Source: Brasilonema sp. CT11 (GTDB lineage: Bacteria; Cyanobacteriota; Cyanobacteriia; Cyanobacteriales; Nostocaceae). From it: a stretch of 64,000 nt of DNA. Location of the stretch: positions 52,358 through 116,357 of the forward strand of contig NZ_JABXYX010000010.1 of NCBI RefSeq assembly GCF_017982655.1, given 5' to 3'. The translations under genes were made by a program, and so were the position numbers. A model generated the notes under the pieces. That model ran no database searches. It was not told the origin of the DNA and worked only from the letters and a program-made list of their open reading frames with translations. Positions 56,046 to 64,000 of this stretch are shown here, one piece after another. Numbering within the stretch: the first letter of the stretch is position 1; each line of letters begins with the position of its first letter.

Positions 56046-56948
56046 ATGGATTCCGAAGCCAAGTTTTCTCAAAAAGCCGATTCGTCATTTACAATGGACG
56101 ACTTTGCCAAAGCACTCGAAACACACGATTATCAGTTTCAAAAGGGACAAGTGGTGCATGGTAGAGTATTCCAACTTGATTCAGATGGGGCATATGTCGA
56201 TATTGGTGGCAAATCGTCAGCGTTTATTCCCCGCGATGAGGCTTCTTTGAGAGCAGTAACCAATTTATCGGAGGTGCTGCCACTAAATGAGAGTTTAGAA
56301 TTCTTAATCATCAGAGACCAGGATGCAGAAGGTCAAGTCACCCTTTCGCGACGGCAATTAGAAATCAAGCAGATTTGGGAACGATTGGCGCAAATGCAAG
56401 AGAATTCCCAAACAATACAAGTGCGGGTAATAAATTTAAATAAGGGTGGAGTGACTGTTGATGTGCTGGGTTTACGAGGATTTATTCCGCGATCGCACTT
56501 GGTTGAGCGAGATAATTTAGAAGCACTCAAAGGTCAATCTCTCACTGCTGGCTTTTTAGAAGTTAACCGTACTAACAACAAGCTTATTCTTTCCCAGCGC
56601 ATCGCAACCCAATCTGCTAGCTTCAGTATGTTAGAAATTGGTCAGCTAGTGTCCGGAAAAGTAACTGGTATCAAACCCTTTGGCGTGTTTGTAGATTTAG
56701 ATGGCACAAGCGCTTTGCTTCATATTAAGCAAGTGAGCCAGAAATTTATTGACAATTTGGAAAAAGTGTTTCAGCTCAGTCAACCAATAAAAGCTGTCAT
56801 TATAGATTTAGATCAAGGCAAAGGTCGGGTTGCTCTTTCCACTAGAGTTCTGGAAAATTTCCCTGGTGAGATGCTAGAAAATATGGACGAGGTGATGGCA
56901 TCAGCCCAAGCGCGTGCAGAACGAGCAAGGAACAAGGTTTCAGAATAG
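56046..56948 (+). CDS. Ribosomal protein S1 homologue (three S1 domains)
   Basis: 300 residues with three S1 RNA-binding domains: GQVVHGRVFQLDSDGAYVDI, TIQVRVINLNKGGVTVDVLG and GQLVSGKVTGIKPFGVFVDL. Short, cyanobacterial S1 type; such genomes usually encode more than one S1-like protein. Probably a 30S-associated mRNA-binding factor. Confidence 0.9.
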   Translation: MDSEAKFSQKADSSFTMDDFAKALETHDYQFQKGQVVHGRVFQLDSDGAYVDIGGKSSAFIPRDEASLRAVTNLSEVLPLNESLEFLIIRDQDAEGQVTLSRRQLEIKQIWERLAQMQENSQTIQVRVINLNKGGVTVDVLGLRGFIPRSHLVERDNLEALKGQSLTAGFLEVNRTNNKLILSQRIATQSASFSMLEIGQLVSGKVTGIKPFGVFVDLDGTSALLHIKQVSQKFIDNLEKVFQLSQPIKAVIIDLDQGKGRVALSTRVLENFPGEMLENMDEVMASAQARAERARNKVSE

Positions 56949-56979
56949 GTATTTGTTAGTCTTTGAAGATTTAAGGCGG

Positions 56980-57080
56980 TGCGATTCGCTCTTTGGGGCG
57001 ATGGCTTCGCCAATCCTACGTCCGAGGCACGAAGTGCCTCCCCTGAACTCCGTTCAGGGAGCCTATCGGAGATTGGCTGG
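56980..57080. repeat. Palindromic repeat cluster
   Basis: GGCACGAAGTGCC and CCCTGAACTCCGTTCAGGGA palindromes with a GCGATGGCTTCGCC segment just after the S1 gene. Same general class as the dispersed repeats elsewhere. Confidence 0.6.
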
Positions 57081-57168
57081 GCGTATACGGACAGATCGCT
57101 CTTGCACAACGCAGGTTCTAAGAGAACTTGCCAGTATTGATTGGCAAAAAGTTCTACTACATCCGTTG

Positions 57169-59355
57169 TTAGACTGCTTCCCCATCACCAATATCGCGTT
57201 TCGGTGGACGCTTGTAGGTGAATGTGAAAGTATCACCACTAGCAATCACTTGCCGCATTTCATCATACATCGGATAATGACCGACACCACTCAGACTTGC
57301 CCAACCCCGCGCCCTAGTTAATGCCACAAACAATTGGTTACGGCAATTGATATCACTTTCATTGCGAGCGACATTATCAAAGCCAACCACATAGACCATA
57401 TCAGCTTCATGTCCTTTAGCGCGATTGATGCGGGACACCGTAACCCCACCCTCATGCCAGAATTTATCTGGGTCGTTGTTGGGCCATTGGGGAACCAAAT
57501 CATTTAAAGTCAAAGCAGTGGGGATATAGACATCGATTTTTTGGTCCATTAAGAAACCCGCAACTTCAGTTTCTAACTCTATTGCTTCGGAAGTAGAACC
57601 TAAAATGACGACTAAGATATCACGGCTGGGATTGAGACTATCATGAACAATATTATGCATAATGTTCTGGGCCAGAACTGTCATTTCTGCTTGGCGAGAA
57701 CCGTAAGTTTGAAATTCTAATATAGGGTTGCCCCAAAGTTCAGCAATAGGGTTGGGTGAATATTGAGACGGTCGATGTACAGTTATCGGCTTACCAATAC
57801 GCCGGAAGTCTCCCTTAACTTCGTAACCAATTTTGTTCCAATCATCTTTATTAGTGATACCTGCAAGCATCCCCTCTGGACGTAGCAAACCCATACCAAT
57901 TGCATGCGCAGCTGTGAGAATGGGTCCAGGAGTGCGGTAACAGCGGCGCATCACTTCAGAACGTTTAATACCACCATGATATTGCGGTTGCTTACTCAAA
58001 AGATTGCTCAAATTTTCGCCAAAAACCTCTTTGGCTTTTGGTACTACGATACTATCGAGACTTTGTGCTTCATCGTAAGCCCAAATTAAGCGGCGTTCCT
58101 CTGGTTTTTCCTGACTGACAGGTTGTAAAGCTTGATAAGCCAACCAATAAATTGCTTGTTTATCTTCATATTTCAAATCATCTTCGGCTACTAAATCTTG
58201 ACCTTCATCAATCAAGATGGCATCGAAAATCGGCTCAATTTTTATCTCTTCTTGTAGCCGTTTACATAAGTCTGCTAAACCCCGGTTAGGTTGTCTTTGT
58301 TTTGTGTCTACAACCGTTCCGCGTCTTTTGCCGTGGTAGTCGCAGATGATACTGTACAAACCTGGATGTTCTTTTGCTCCCCACGCATGAAGCACTCGCA
58401 GCTTGAGATTAGTTTTCGGCTCATACTGCAACTCACCACCACTGAAACGGCGTATCCACTGATCTAGCAACCCAATTATCAAATCGTAGAGCGATCGCGT
58501 GAAAAACACCAAGGCAATATCCCAGTCTGGATGCTTGAGGTGCATATGAGCGGCTTTTTGGCATAGCAGCACTGTTTTGCCTGAACCAGCAATACCCCGA
58601 ATCCGCTGAGGACCTGGGGGAATTTCTTTTCCTATGTGTTCTTGCTGTAAATCTATTTCGTATAGTCTTTGACGCAAACAGTCCATAATACTGGCGCGGG
58701 TTTTGCCTGTGGTCGAAACTGTCGCACGAGGAGGTTTACGAAACACGGGTGTCCCACTCATAACTGACAGTAGCAATTCCCAGTCTTTATCTTCCAGGTT
58801 TTCCCCTGGAACTACATGATCAGTTTGTTGAATGCGTTCGGTAAAACCAACTTTACCTAGCTGATCTTGGAAAATTAGAGGAGGACAGTTGGGTAATTGG
58901 TCAAAGCCTTTTTGTTGCCATTGTTCTTGGGTAATCAGAGGTAATGCAGCGATCGCTCGTCCGGTAACCCTGCGCCAAATAGCAGATTCGCGGTCTGTGT
59001 ATGCAATTAATGCTCGCAGTTGATGTTCGGCTTGTTGATAAGAGTTAGCTTCTGTAGTGTGATAGTTTTGCAACTGCCAAATATCACCATTAATAGCAAC
59101 AACTTGCTCAATCGCAACTGGCAACACCTCAATGACTACTAAACCAAATTCTCTATCAGCAATGAGAATGTCAGGTTCCTTACGAATCTCTCCCACCTTC
59201 GAGAAAATTGGATAGCGCCAGTAGCCAATACAGTTTCTATCAGAAAAAGCACTCTTAACAGCATCCCAAACTTTCTGCTCACCTGCTTCACTGCTAGCTT
59301 TTAACGGTTCGGTAGTGATAAATTTGCTACTTTGTTCCTCATGCCCAACAATCAT
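57169..59355 (-). CDS. NERD-domain superfamily I (UvrD/Rep-like) helicase
   Basis: 728 residues. The N-terminal NERD (nuclease-related) domain (about 20-130) shows PDILIADREFGLVVIEV, where a catalytic Lys is replaced by LPV after VIEV, so nuclease activity is doubtful. SF1 helicase core: Walker A GIAGSGKTVLL (about 255), Walker B DAILIDEGQDL (about 382), and C-terminal RAKGHEADMVYVVGFDN plus FVALTRARGW. Function inferred as DNA/RNA repair or defence; family members occur in defence islands. Confidence 0.85.
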   Translation of the reverse strand: MIVGHEEQSSKFITTEPLKASSEAGEQKVWDAVKSAFSDRNCIGYWRYPIFSKVGEIRKEPDILIADREFGLVVIEVLPVAIEQVVAINGDIWQLQNYHTTEANSYQQAEHQLRALIAYTDRESAIWRRVTGRAIAALPLITQEQWQQKGFDQLPNCPPLIFQDQLGKVGFTERIQQTDHVVPGENLEDKDWELLLSVMSGTPVFRKPPRATVSTTGKTRASIMDCLRQRLYEIDLQQEHIGKEIPPGPQRIRGIAGSGKTVLLCQKAAHMHLKHPDWDIALVFFTRSLYDLIIGLLDQWIRRFSGGELQYEPKTNLKLRVLHAWGAKEHPGLYSIICDYHGKRRGTVVDTKQRQPNRGLADLCKRLQEEIKIEPIFDAILIDEGQDLVAEDDLKYEDKQAIYWLAYQALQPVSQEKPEERRLIWAYDEAQSLDSIVVPKAKEVFGENLSNLLSKQPQYHGGIKRSEVMRRCYRTPGPILTAAHAIGMGLLRPEGMLAGITNKDDWNKIGYEVKGDFRRIGKPITVHRPSQYSPNPIAELWGNPILEFQTYGSRQAEMTVLAQNIMHNIVHDSLNPSRDILVVILGSTSEAIELETEVAGFLMDQKIDVYIPTALTLNDLVPQWPNNDPDKFWHEGGVTVSRINRAKGHEADMVYVVGFDNVARNESDINCRNQLFVALTRARGWASLSGVGHYPMYDEMRQVIASGDTFTFTYKRPPKRDIGDGEAV

Positions 59356-59926
59356 TTAGTCCCTGCCTGTACTAGTTCAATTTCTTATACAAGAAAAGTA
59401 TTTTGAGTAATGCTGTCAGGCTAGCACTGGCAATCTGATACTTGCCATTGCGAATACACGGAACTACGTAGCTGGTTGAGTTCAGCAGATATGCGGTGTT
59501 AGCTTAAATTCTTGTAATATTTTTTCAGTTAGTGCTCAGCAGTGAGGTTGCAGATGAGGTAATCCTAAGTCCGCTGGATTCACGCGCTGGCGGTGACGAG
59601 TTTCCTCTAAGAGTTTTGCAACATTCTGTCGCTTGTGGTCTTCCGCTTGCTTTCTCTTAGCTGATAAAGCATTTCGTAATAGAGTGATAACTTGAGTGTT
59701 AATTGATTCTGTTCTTTGCAGTAGCTAACTCTTGTAGGTGTTCATAGTCCAAAAATGACCAAATACAAAATACCTACTTTTGTAAGAGGGGAAAGAGAGA
59801 GCGATCGCCCAAGGGGCAATGGCAAATTTATGCTACACAAAGTTTGAACTAGTCGAACCTATTACCCTGATTGTGCTGAGGTATAACTATAGAACCATAT
59901 TTGATCGGGCTTACTGACGTAATAAA
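59356..59926. other. Intergenic region with a decayed ORF
   Basis: About 570 bp. It contains a frame-shifted coding-like stretch on the minus strand (listed separately). The remainder has no clear features. Confidence 0.5.
59536..59755 (-). pseudogene. Frameshifted small gene remnant, unidentified
   Basis: One frame reads LDYEHLQELATAKNR and then a +1/-1 shift continues as ESINTQVITLLRNALSAKRK ... RQRVNPADLGLPHL before a stop. Both parts have coding-like composition (charged helices). No start for the second part. Family not recognised. Confidence 0.35.
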
Positions 59927-60922
59927 TCAATGGCATGCATTTTCTAGCACGTTAACTATAGCTCTTCCTAAGTGGTAAGCAAAATTTACAGGAACTGCAT
60001 TACCAATCTGTTTATATTTTGAGCCTACACCACCCATAAATTCCCAATCATCGGGAAAAGTTTGAATTCGGGCATACTCCCTTACTGTAAAAGGTCTAGT
60101 TTCTTCCGGATGACAGCGTTCCGTTTGTTTTTGCGAAGGAGAAGTAGTCAGAGTTAGACTTGGCTCATCCCAAGAAATTCTACGTGCCATGCCAGTACGC
60201 CCACCTGTAAGATGGTAGCTTTTCATCATGTAGCTTTTTTGAATATCTTCAGGTAAATCTCGCCAGCAGCCGCCTGGTGGAACTAATTCTAAAACTTGAG
60301 ATCTCTTAGGACTGTATTTAATTCCTTCAGAAGGTGGAACATCTTTCAAGGCATCTCTCAAAGTCAGAATTTTAGAAGAAGGACCAGGGTACTGAAAGCG
60401 AATATCTGGACGAGTTCCGACAATGATGATTCTTTCTCGCTTCTGAGGAACATCATAGTTAACTGCATTGAGTAAACGATACTGGACCTTATAACCAAGA
60501 GATTCTAGAACAGATAAAACTGTATCGAGCGTTTTTCCTTTCTGATGACTTATTAAACCTCTGACATTTTCCGCCACAAATAGTTTAGGCTGTACCTCTT
60601 TAACACAACGAGCAAATTCATAAAATAAGGTTCCACGCGTATCTTCAAACCCTAAACCTTTACCTGCCAAGCTGAAAGGTTGGCAAGGAAAACCTCCAGT
60701 TACAACGTCTGCACTCATTCCTGCATAAGAAACTTTAGACACATCAGCCTGAATGACATTCCATTTTGGACGGTTATGCTGAAGTGTTGCTGCTGCGTCT
60801 TTGTCAATTTCAATTAGTGCTTTGGCTACCAGTCCAGCCTTTTCTAAACCAAGTGCCAAACCACCAGCCCCAGCAAATAACTCAATGACGGTTTTTGTGG
60901 TTGTGACAGGTTCAAGAACCAT
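59927..60922 (-). CDS. DNA (cytosine-5) methyltransferase
   Basis: 331 residues from the ATG at 60922; a GTG at 60970 would add 16 residues. Motif I ELFAGAGGLALGLE, motif IV GGFPCQPFSLAGKG with the catalytic Cys, motif VI VAENVRGL, motif VIII PQKRERIIIVG and C-terminal motifs IX-X (RPFTVREYARIQTFPD, IGNAVPVNFAY). The target-recognition region around GGRTGMARRISW cannot be converted into a sequence by eye. No restriction endonuclease or Vsr gene is next to it, so it looks orphan. Confidence 0.95.
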   Translation of the reverse strand: MVLEPVTTTKTVIELFAGAGGLALGLEKAGLVAKALIEIDKDAAATLQHNRPKWNVIQADVSKVSYAGMSADVVTGGFPCQPFSLAGKGLGFEDTRGTLFYEFARCVKEVQPKLFVAENVRGLISHQKGKTLDTVLSVLESLGYKVQYRLLNAVNYDVPQKRERIIIVGTRPDIRFQYPGPSSKILTLRDALKDVPPSEGIKYSPKRSQVLELVPPGGCWRDLPEDIQKSYMMKSYHLTGGRTGMARRISWDEPSLTLTTSPSQKQTERCHPEETRPFTVREYARIQTFPDDWEFMGGVGSKYKQIGNAVPVNFAYHLGRAIVNVLENACH

Positions 60923-61044
60923 TCGTGAGAGGAAGCTATAAAGTTTTAAGGGAAACAACTTAAATCTCACCTAAATATTATTACAGGTGAGCAAATGCCT
61001 AATTTGTGCTGTTACGCTCAATCAAGTCATCACAAATCTTTCAA

Positions 61045-61129
61045 CGGAGAGGGGGAGATTCGAACTCCCGGAACCTTTCGGTTCATCCGATTTCAAGTCG
61101 GACGCAATCGACCACTCTGCCACCTCTCC
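61045..61129 (-). tRNA. tRNA-Ser (anticodon UGA)
   Basis: On the minus strand: GGAGAGGTGGCAGAGTGGTC start (D arm), anticodon stem-loop CCGACTTGAAATCGG giving anticodon TGA, a long class II variable arm (GAACCGAAAGGTTC), T arm GGGAGTTCGAATCTCCC, and 3' acceptor CCTCTCC then G. All arms pair. 3' CCA is not encoded. Confidence 0.95.
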
Positions 61130-61205
61130 AGTAAAACTGTCAGCGTTTAGCTGTCAGCGGTCAGCCAAAAACAAAGCCAACCAGATACGAATTATATCTC
61201 ATTCT

Positions 61206-62165
61206 CTATGCAGTTTGCACTACTGGACTAGGTTTTTTATAAAGAATTTCTTCAGATATAATGCTCAAATCCTTTCCAACCCAGACGAGGGAGACTTGGG
61301 AGACCACACCATCTTCCAGCAGGACAATGGAAAAGTTACGCTGTTTATGGCTACCATGTTCCACAATCCTGGGTACACTTGCGGCGTTCAAGTAAACTAT
61401 CCCCTCTGGACTTCTAAAAATGCGCTTTCGCGGCTCTTTCTTTGTATGTCGCAGGCTGTGGTGCATATGACCAAATGTGACCAGGGGTATGGTTTTACCA
61501 GCTGTGATGGTTTGAGATATCGCCTCTGCTAAATCTGGATCGCCAAAGTCACCGCCTATGGGGTGCCAATCTTTGCCGCAGGGGTCTTCTGGGCGATCGC
61601 CCAACCCTGTAGGACCGTTGTGACCTATAAAAATTATCGTTTGGTAAGCTGCACTTTTAACTGCTGACACGATTCGCGTTGTGGACTCTTCAAAACTAGT
61701 CACACTATACCACTGTTGGTAGAAATCACTATATTTCCACTCTGATCCACCCCAACTAAACGGACGACCTCCAACAACCGTTAAATTTAGATCTGGAAAA
61801 TCTAGCTTATCGTAACCGATTTGACTTTCACCCAATAAATCTAGTTGCTGCTGTACCCAGTCTTCCTTGGTGCGGTCGTAAGGACACTTCTTGCGTCCCC
61901 ATTCTGTGGCAGTGTACCAGGCATCGTGGTTCCCCATGACTGCTGCTTTGGGAATGTCAAGGCATGCGATCGCTCTTACCACTTCCACCGACTCATTGCC
62001 AAAATCTCCAACAAACAGTGCTAAGTCAATACCCAGATGCTTGAGTGCAATACCGTCTTCTTCTTCCCATTGGTCGTGAACATCTCCTACTACAGCAATT
62101 TTCAAATTTTTTGAGTTTGTTTTCTGACTGGTCATGCCACTTTCCTTGCCATCTGTTTCCAGCAT
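61206..62165 (-). CDS. Metallophosphoesterase (TIGR04168-like)
   Basis: 319 residues (or 309 from an internal ATG). Calcineurin-type motifs: VVGDVHDQW, FVGDFGNES, GNHDAWY, FIGHNGPTG and FGHMHHSL. The PEDPCGKDWHPIGGDFGDPD segment matches a cyanobacterial subfamily of unknown substrate. It probably ends near the tRNA and is read on its own promoter. Confidence 0.88.
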   Translation of the reverse strand: MLETDGKESGMTSQKTNSKNLKIAVVGDVHDQWEEEDGIALKHLGIDLALFVGDFGNESVEVVRAIACLDIPKAAVMGNHDAWYTATEWGRKKCPYDRTKEDWVQQQLDLLGESQIGYDKLDFPDLNLTVVGGRPFSWGGSEWKYSDFYQQWYSVTSFEESTTRIVSAVKSAAYQTIIFIGHNGPTGLGDRPEDPCGKDWHPIGGDFGDPDLAEAISQTITAGKTIPLVTFGHMHHSLRHTKKEPRKRIFRSPEGIVYLNAASVPRIVEHGSHKQRNFSIVLLEDGVVSQVSLVWVGKDLSIISEEILYKKPSPVVQTA

Positions 62166-62294
62166 AGGAAAATTAGAGGATTTTGACCAAGAGAGAACGC
62201 ACCAACTCAGAAAAATAAAAGAAGTTTAGATATCACTGATTGCTGCACGAGTTCTGTGCGTAAGGCACAAACATGCGAAAAAAATATCCAACTT

Positions 62295-62321
62295 TGTTTC
62301 CAGCCCAGAGGGCTGGAAACA
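62295..62321. repeat. Perfect 12-bp hairpin, 3-nt loop
   Basis: TGTTTCCAGCCC AGA GGGCTGGAAACA. No T-run follows on either strand, so it is not a standard terminator. Confidence 0.7.
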
Positions 62322-62356
62322 GCCTAAACTCGTTAATTAGTCGTAGTCTCGTTGTT

Positions 62357-62408
62357 GTTCGCGTAGCGTTGCCCTATCTCCTAAGCCCTGCGGGCACGCT
62401 ACGCGAAC
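62357..62408. repeat. Inverted GCGTAGCG-type repeat
   Basis: GTTCGCGTAGCG and its complement 28 bp apart. Same core as the in-frame copies in the WD40 gene. Confidence 0.75.
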
Positions 62409-62722
62409 GGAGACGCTGCGCGAACGGCGATAGCCGTGGCGTCAGCCATAGGCATTCTTGTTGGATATTTTTTTTGTTGGATCTCCCTAATAAGTGCGAT
62501 GTAGGAAGGTACAAGCTTTCAGCAAATCTTTGATGCATGTGGTCAACATGCTGAGTCGCGGGTTACCAATTGCTCATAACAAGTGCCCAAGCTGAGTTGG
62601 TGCGTTCTGAATTATTCTTCACACAATTTCAGAGAGGAGCGTTACCCCTCAAACATTTTTGGTAAAAACTACTATAATTAAATCCACCAGACAAAACTTG
62701 TAACATTCAGTAACGTCTAACT

Positions 62723-63697
62723 GTGTTTACGACTGCACTTGCTCAACGAGAAAAAACCGAACAGGGTGATCTACCACTAGACTTATTTGCAGCAATTGAG
62801 ACTCTTAAACAAGAACTCAATGCGGTTATCCTGGCACACTACTATCAAGAACCGGACATTCAAGATATTGCAGATTTTATTGGAGATTCGTTACAGCTTG
62901 CCAAAGCTGCAGCTGATACAAAAGCAGATGTCATTGTCTTTGCTGGTGTCAATTTCATGGCAGAAACTGCAAAGATTCTTAATCCCGACAAGATGGTTCT
63001 TTTACCAGATTTAAATGCTGGTTGTTCTTTAGCCGATAGTTGTCCAACAGAGGCGTTTGCAGCTTTTAAAGCGGCACACCCAAACCATTTGGTGGTTTCT
63101 TACATCAATTGCTCTGCTGATATTAAGGCAATGAGCGATATCATCTGCACTAGTTCCAACGCCGTCAAAATTGTCCAGCAGATTCCTATGGATCAGCCAA
63201 TTATTTTTGCCCCAGACCGGAATTTAGGACGGTATGTTATGGAAAAAACTGGGCGAGATTTAGTGCTTTGGCAAGGGAGCTGTGTTGTCCATGAAACCTT
63301 TTCTGAAAAGAAAATTGTGCAGTTAAAAATCGCACACCCAGAAGCAGAGGCGATCGCCCATCCAGAATGTGAAACTAGTGTCTTGCGCCACGCAAATTTC
63401 ATCGGCTCTACAGCGGCTTTGCTAAAATATTGTGAACAAAGCCCTTCCCAAGAATTTATCGTTGCTACAGAGCCTGGAATCATTCACCAAATGCAAAAAC
63501 AAGCGCCTTACAAGCACTTTATACCCGCACCACCATTGAATAACTGCGCGTGTAACGAGTGTCCTTTTATGCGGTTAAATACCTTAGAAAAACTCTACAG
63601 TGCGATGAAAAATCGCTCTCCCGAAATCACCTTGCCAGAGAATATTCGCATGGCAGCATTGCGACCAATTCAACGAATGCTAGAGATGAGTGTATAA
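62723..63697 (+). CDS. nadA: Quinolinate synthase
   Basis: 324 residues, GTG start. A [4Fe-4S] enzyme condensing iminoaspartate and DHAP to quinolinate in NAD synthesis. The three cluster cysteines are visible in [15 protein letters not shown] and [31 protein letters not shown] at the N-terminus and HYYQ match the family. No nadB or nadC adjacent. Confidence 0.95.
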   Translation: MFTTALAQREKTEQGDLPLDLFAAIETLKQELNAVILAHYYQEPDIQDIADFIGDSLQLAKAAADTKADVIVFAGVNFMAETAKILNPDKMVLLPDLNAGCSLADSCPTEAFAAFKAAHPNHLVVSYINCSADIKAMSDIICTSSNAVKIVQQIPMDQPIIFAPDRNLGRYVMEKTGRDLVLWQGSCVVHETFSEKKIVQLKIAHPEAEAIAHPECETSVLRHANFIGSTAALLKYCEQSPSQEFIVATEPGIIHQMQKQAPYKHFIPAPPLNNCACNECPFMRLNTLEKLYSAMKNRSPEITLPENIRMAALRPIQRMLEMSV

Positions 63698-63840
63698 AAC
63701 TCTTATGAAAATAACTACTGAGGGGCTAGTAGAGACGGTTGGTGTCAGTTTGAAGGAAACTTTTCCGCTCAACTGCGCGTTTACTCAGTGAGTTACTGGG
63801 TTCTTCAGTTTTGTGGATAGAGGTTTGGATGTCAAAGTAA

Positions 63841-63880
63841 AACAAAAGGGTGTTGCTCCATATCGCAACACCCTTTTGTT
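63841..63880 (-). terminator. Rho-independent terminator of the rRNA operon
   Basis: A perfect 15-bp inverted repeat (AACAAAAGGGTGTTG with its complement, loop of 10 nt). On the minus strand it is followed by a T-rich run (TTTTACTTTG). It lies 16 bp past the end of the 5S gene. Confidence 0.85.
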
Positions 63881-63896
63881 GTTAGTTGAAATCAAA

Positions 63897-64000
63897 TCCT
63901 GGCATCGAGCTATTGTCGCAGACAGCTACCCATCTACTATCGTCGCCGCTGCAGCGTTTCACACCTGAGTTCGGGATAGAATCAGAGTGGTTCCACCGCG
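63897..64000 (-). rRNA. rrf: 5S ribosomal RNA (partial, runs off the window)
   Basis: On the minus strand the sequence reads GTGGAACCACTCTGATTCTA, CCCGAACTCAGGTGTGAAAC and CGATAGTAGATGGGTAGC, ending GCTCGATGCCAGGA. This matches cyanobacterial 5S rRNA, with the 3' end near 63897. The 23S and 16S genes would lie beyond the window's right edge. Confidence 0.92.

Larger units (their letters stand above)
62166..62722. other. Repeat-rich region upstream of nadA
   Basis: About 550 bp with no supported ORF. It contains a perfect 12-bp hairpin (62295-62321; TGTTTCCAGCCC/GGGCTGGAAACA) and an inverted GTTCGCGTAGCG/CGCTACGCGAAC pair (62357-62408) followed by GCGATAGCC-type repeats. Confidence 0.55.

Noticed and set aside
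63698..63840. tRNA between nadA and the 5S gene
   Set aside because: No cloverleaf could be drawn; only the terminator hairpin is supported.

Overview
The window looks like chromosomal DNA of a filamentous, probably heterocyst-type (Nostocales-like) cyanobacterium. Evidence: the HIP1 octamer GCGATCGC is scattered throughout. Photosynthetic electron-transport genes are present (petG and a cytochrome cM-like gene). There is a Mo-dependent nitrogenase family protein, an orthocaspase-like protein, heptameric short tandem repeats (STRRs) between genes, and the order asd-dapA-rnj divergent from tig-clpP-clpX that I recall from cyanobacteria. All family names come from reading the translations; no search was run.

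Layout. 0-8.6 kb: housekeeping genes (pyrD, an isoaspartyl peptidase, glmU, a REC/HD-GYP regulator, an MnmD-like methyltransferase, a sulfurtransferase). 8.8-12.3 kb: a divergent pair of exported proteins, a predicted outer-membrane barrel and a FecR-domain protein, both with low-complexity Pro-rich segments. 12.4-15.8 kb: a DhaM-HPr-EI fusion and an alpha/beta hydrolase. 15.9-18.3 kb: a WD40 protein with an unrecognised N-terminal half. 19-26.5 kb: mmsA, cytM, petG, rsmD, hisH, a C15-like peptidase and a DUF3370 protein. 26.7-36.9 kb is the most accessory-looking stretch. It holds two SAM methyltransferases, an MNT nucleotidyltransferase whose HepT partner is reduced to nine codons, a ribbon-helix-helix regulator, a TnpB-type transposon scar, a fused amino-acid ABC transporter, an Rpn-like gene scar, hicBA, a NACHT (NLR-like) NTPase and a hybrid kinase. 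37-43 kb: fatty aldehyde dehydrogenase, a sulfite-oxidase-like enzyme, rpmF, a pseudo-orthocaspase and the nitrogenase-like gene. 43.9-52.7 kb: rnj, dapA and asd on the minus strand, tig, clpP and clpX on the plus strand. 52.7-62 kb: hydrolases, a GntR regulator, a ribosomal S1 homologue, a NERD-helicase, an orphan C5 DNA methyltransferase, tRNA-Ser(UGA) and a metallophosphoesterase. 62.7-64 kb: nadA, then a terminator and the 5S rRNA end of an rRNA operon read from the right.

Themes. (1) Transposon-derived RNA scars without nuclease genes. The best is a folded segment at 55.65-55.87 kb that resembles the HEARO/omega RNA of IscB/IsrB elements; two TnpB-type ends lie at 29.2-29.6 and 43.7-43.9 kb. 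(2) GC-rich palindromic repeats containing GCGTAGCG occur between genes and are also inserted in frame inside the WD40 and outer-membrane genes, where they encode extra peptides. (3) Conflict and regulatory genes: NACHT, HicBA, MNT/HepT remnant, NERD-helicase with orphan methyltransferase, pseudo-orthocaspase. Grouping these as defence is inference from family and context only.
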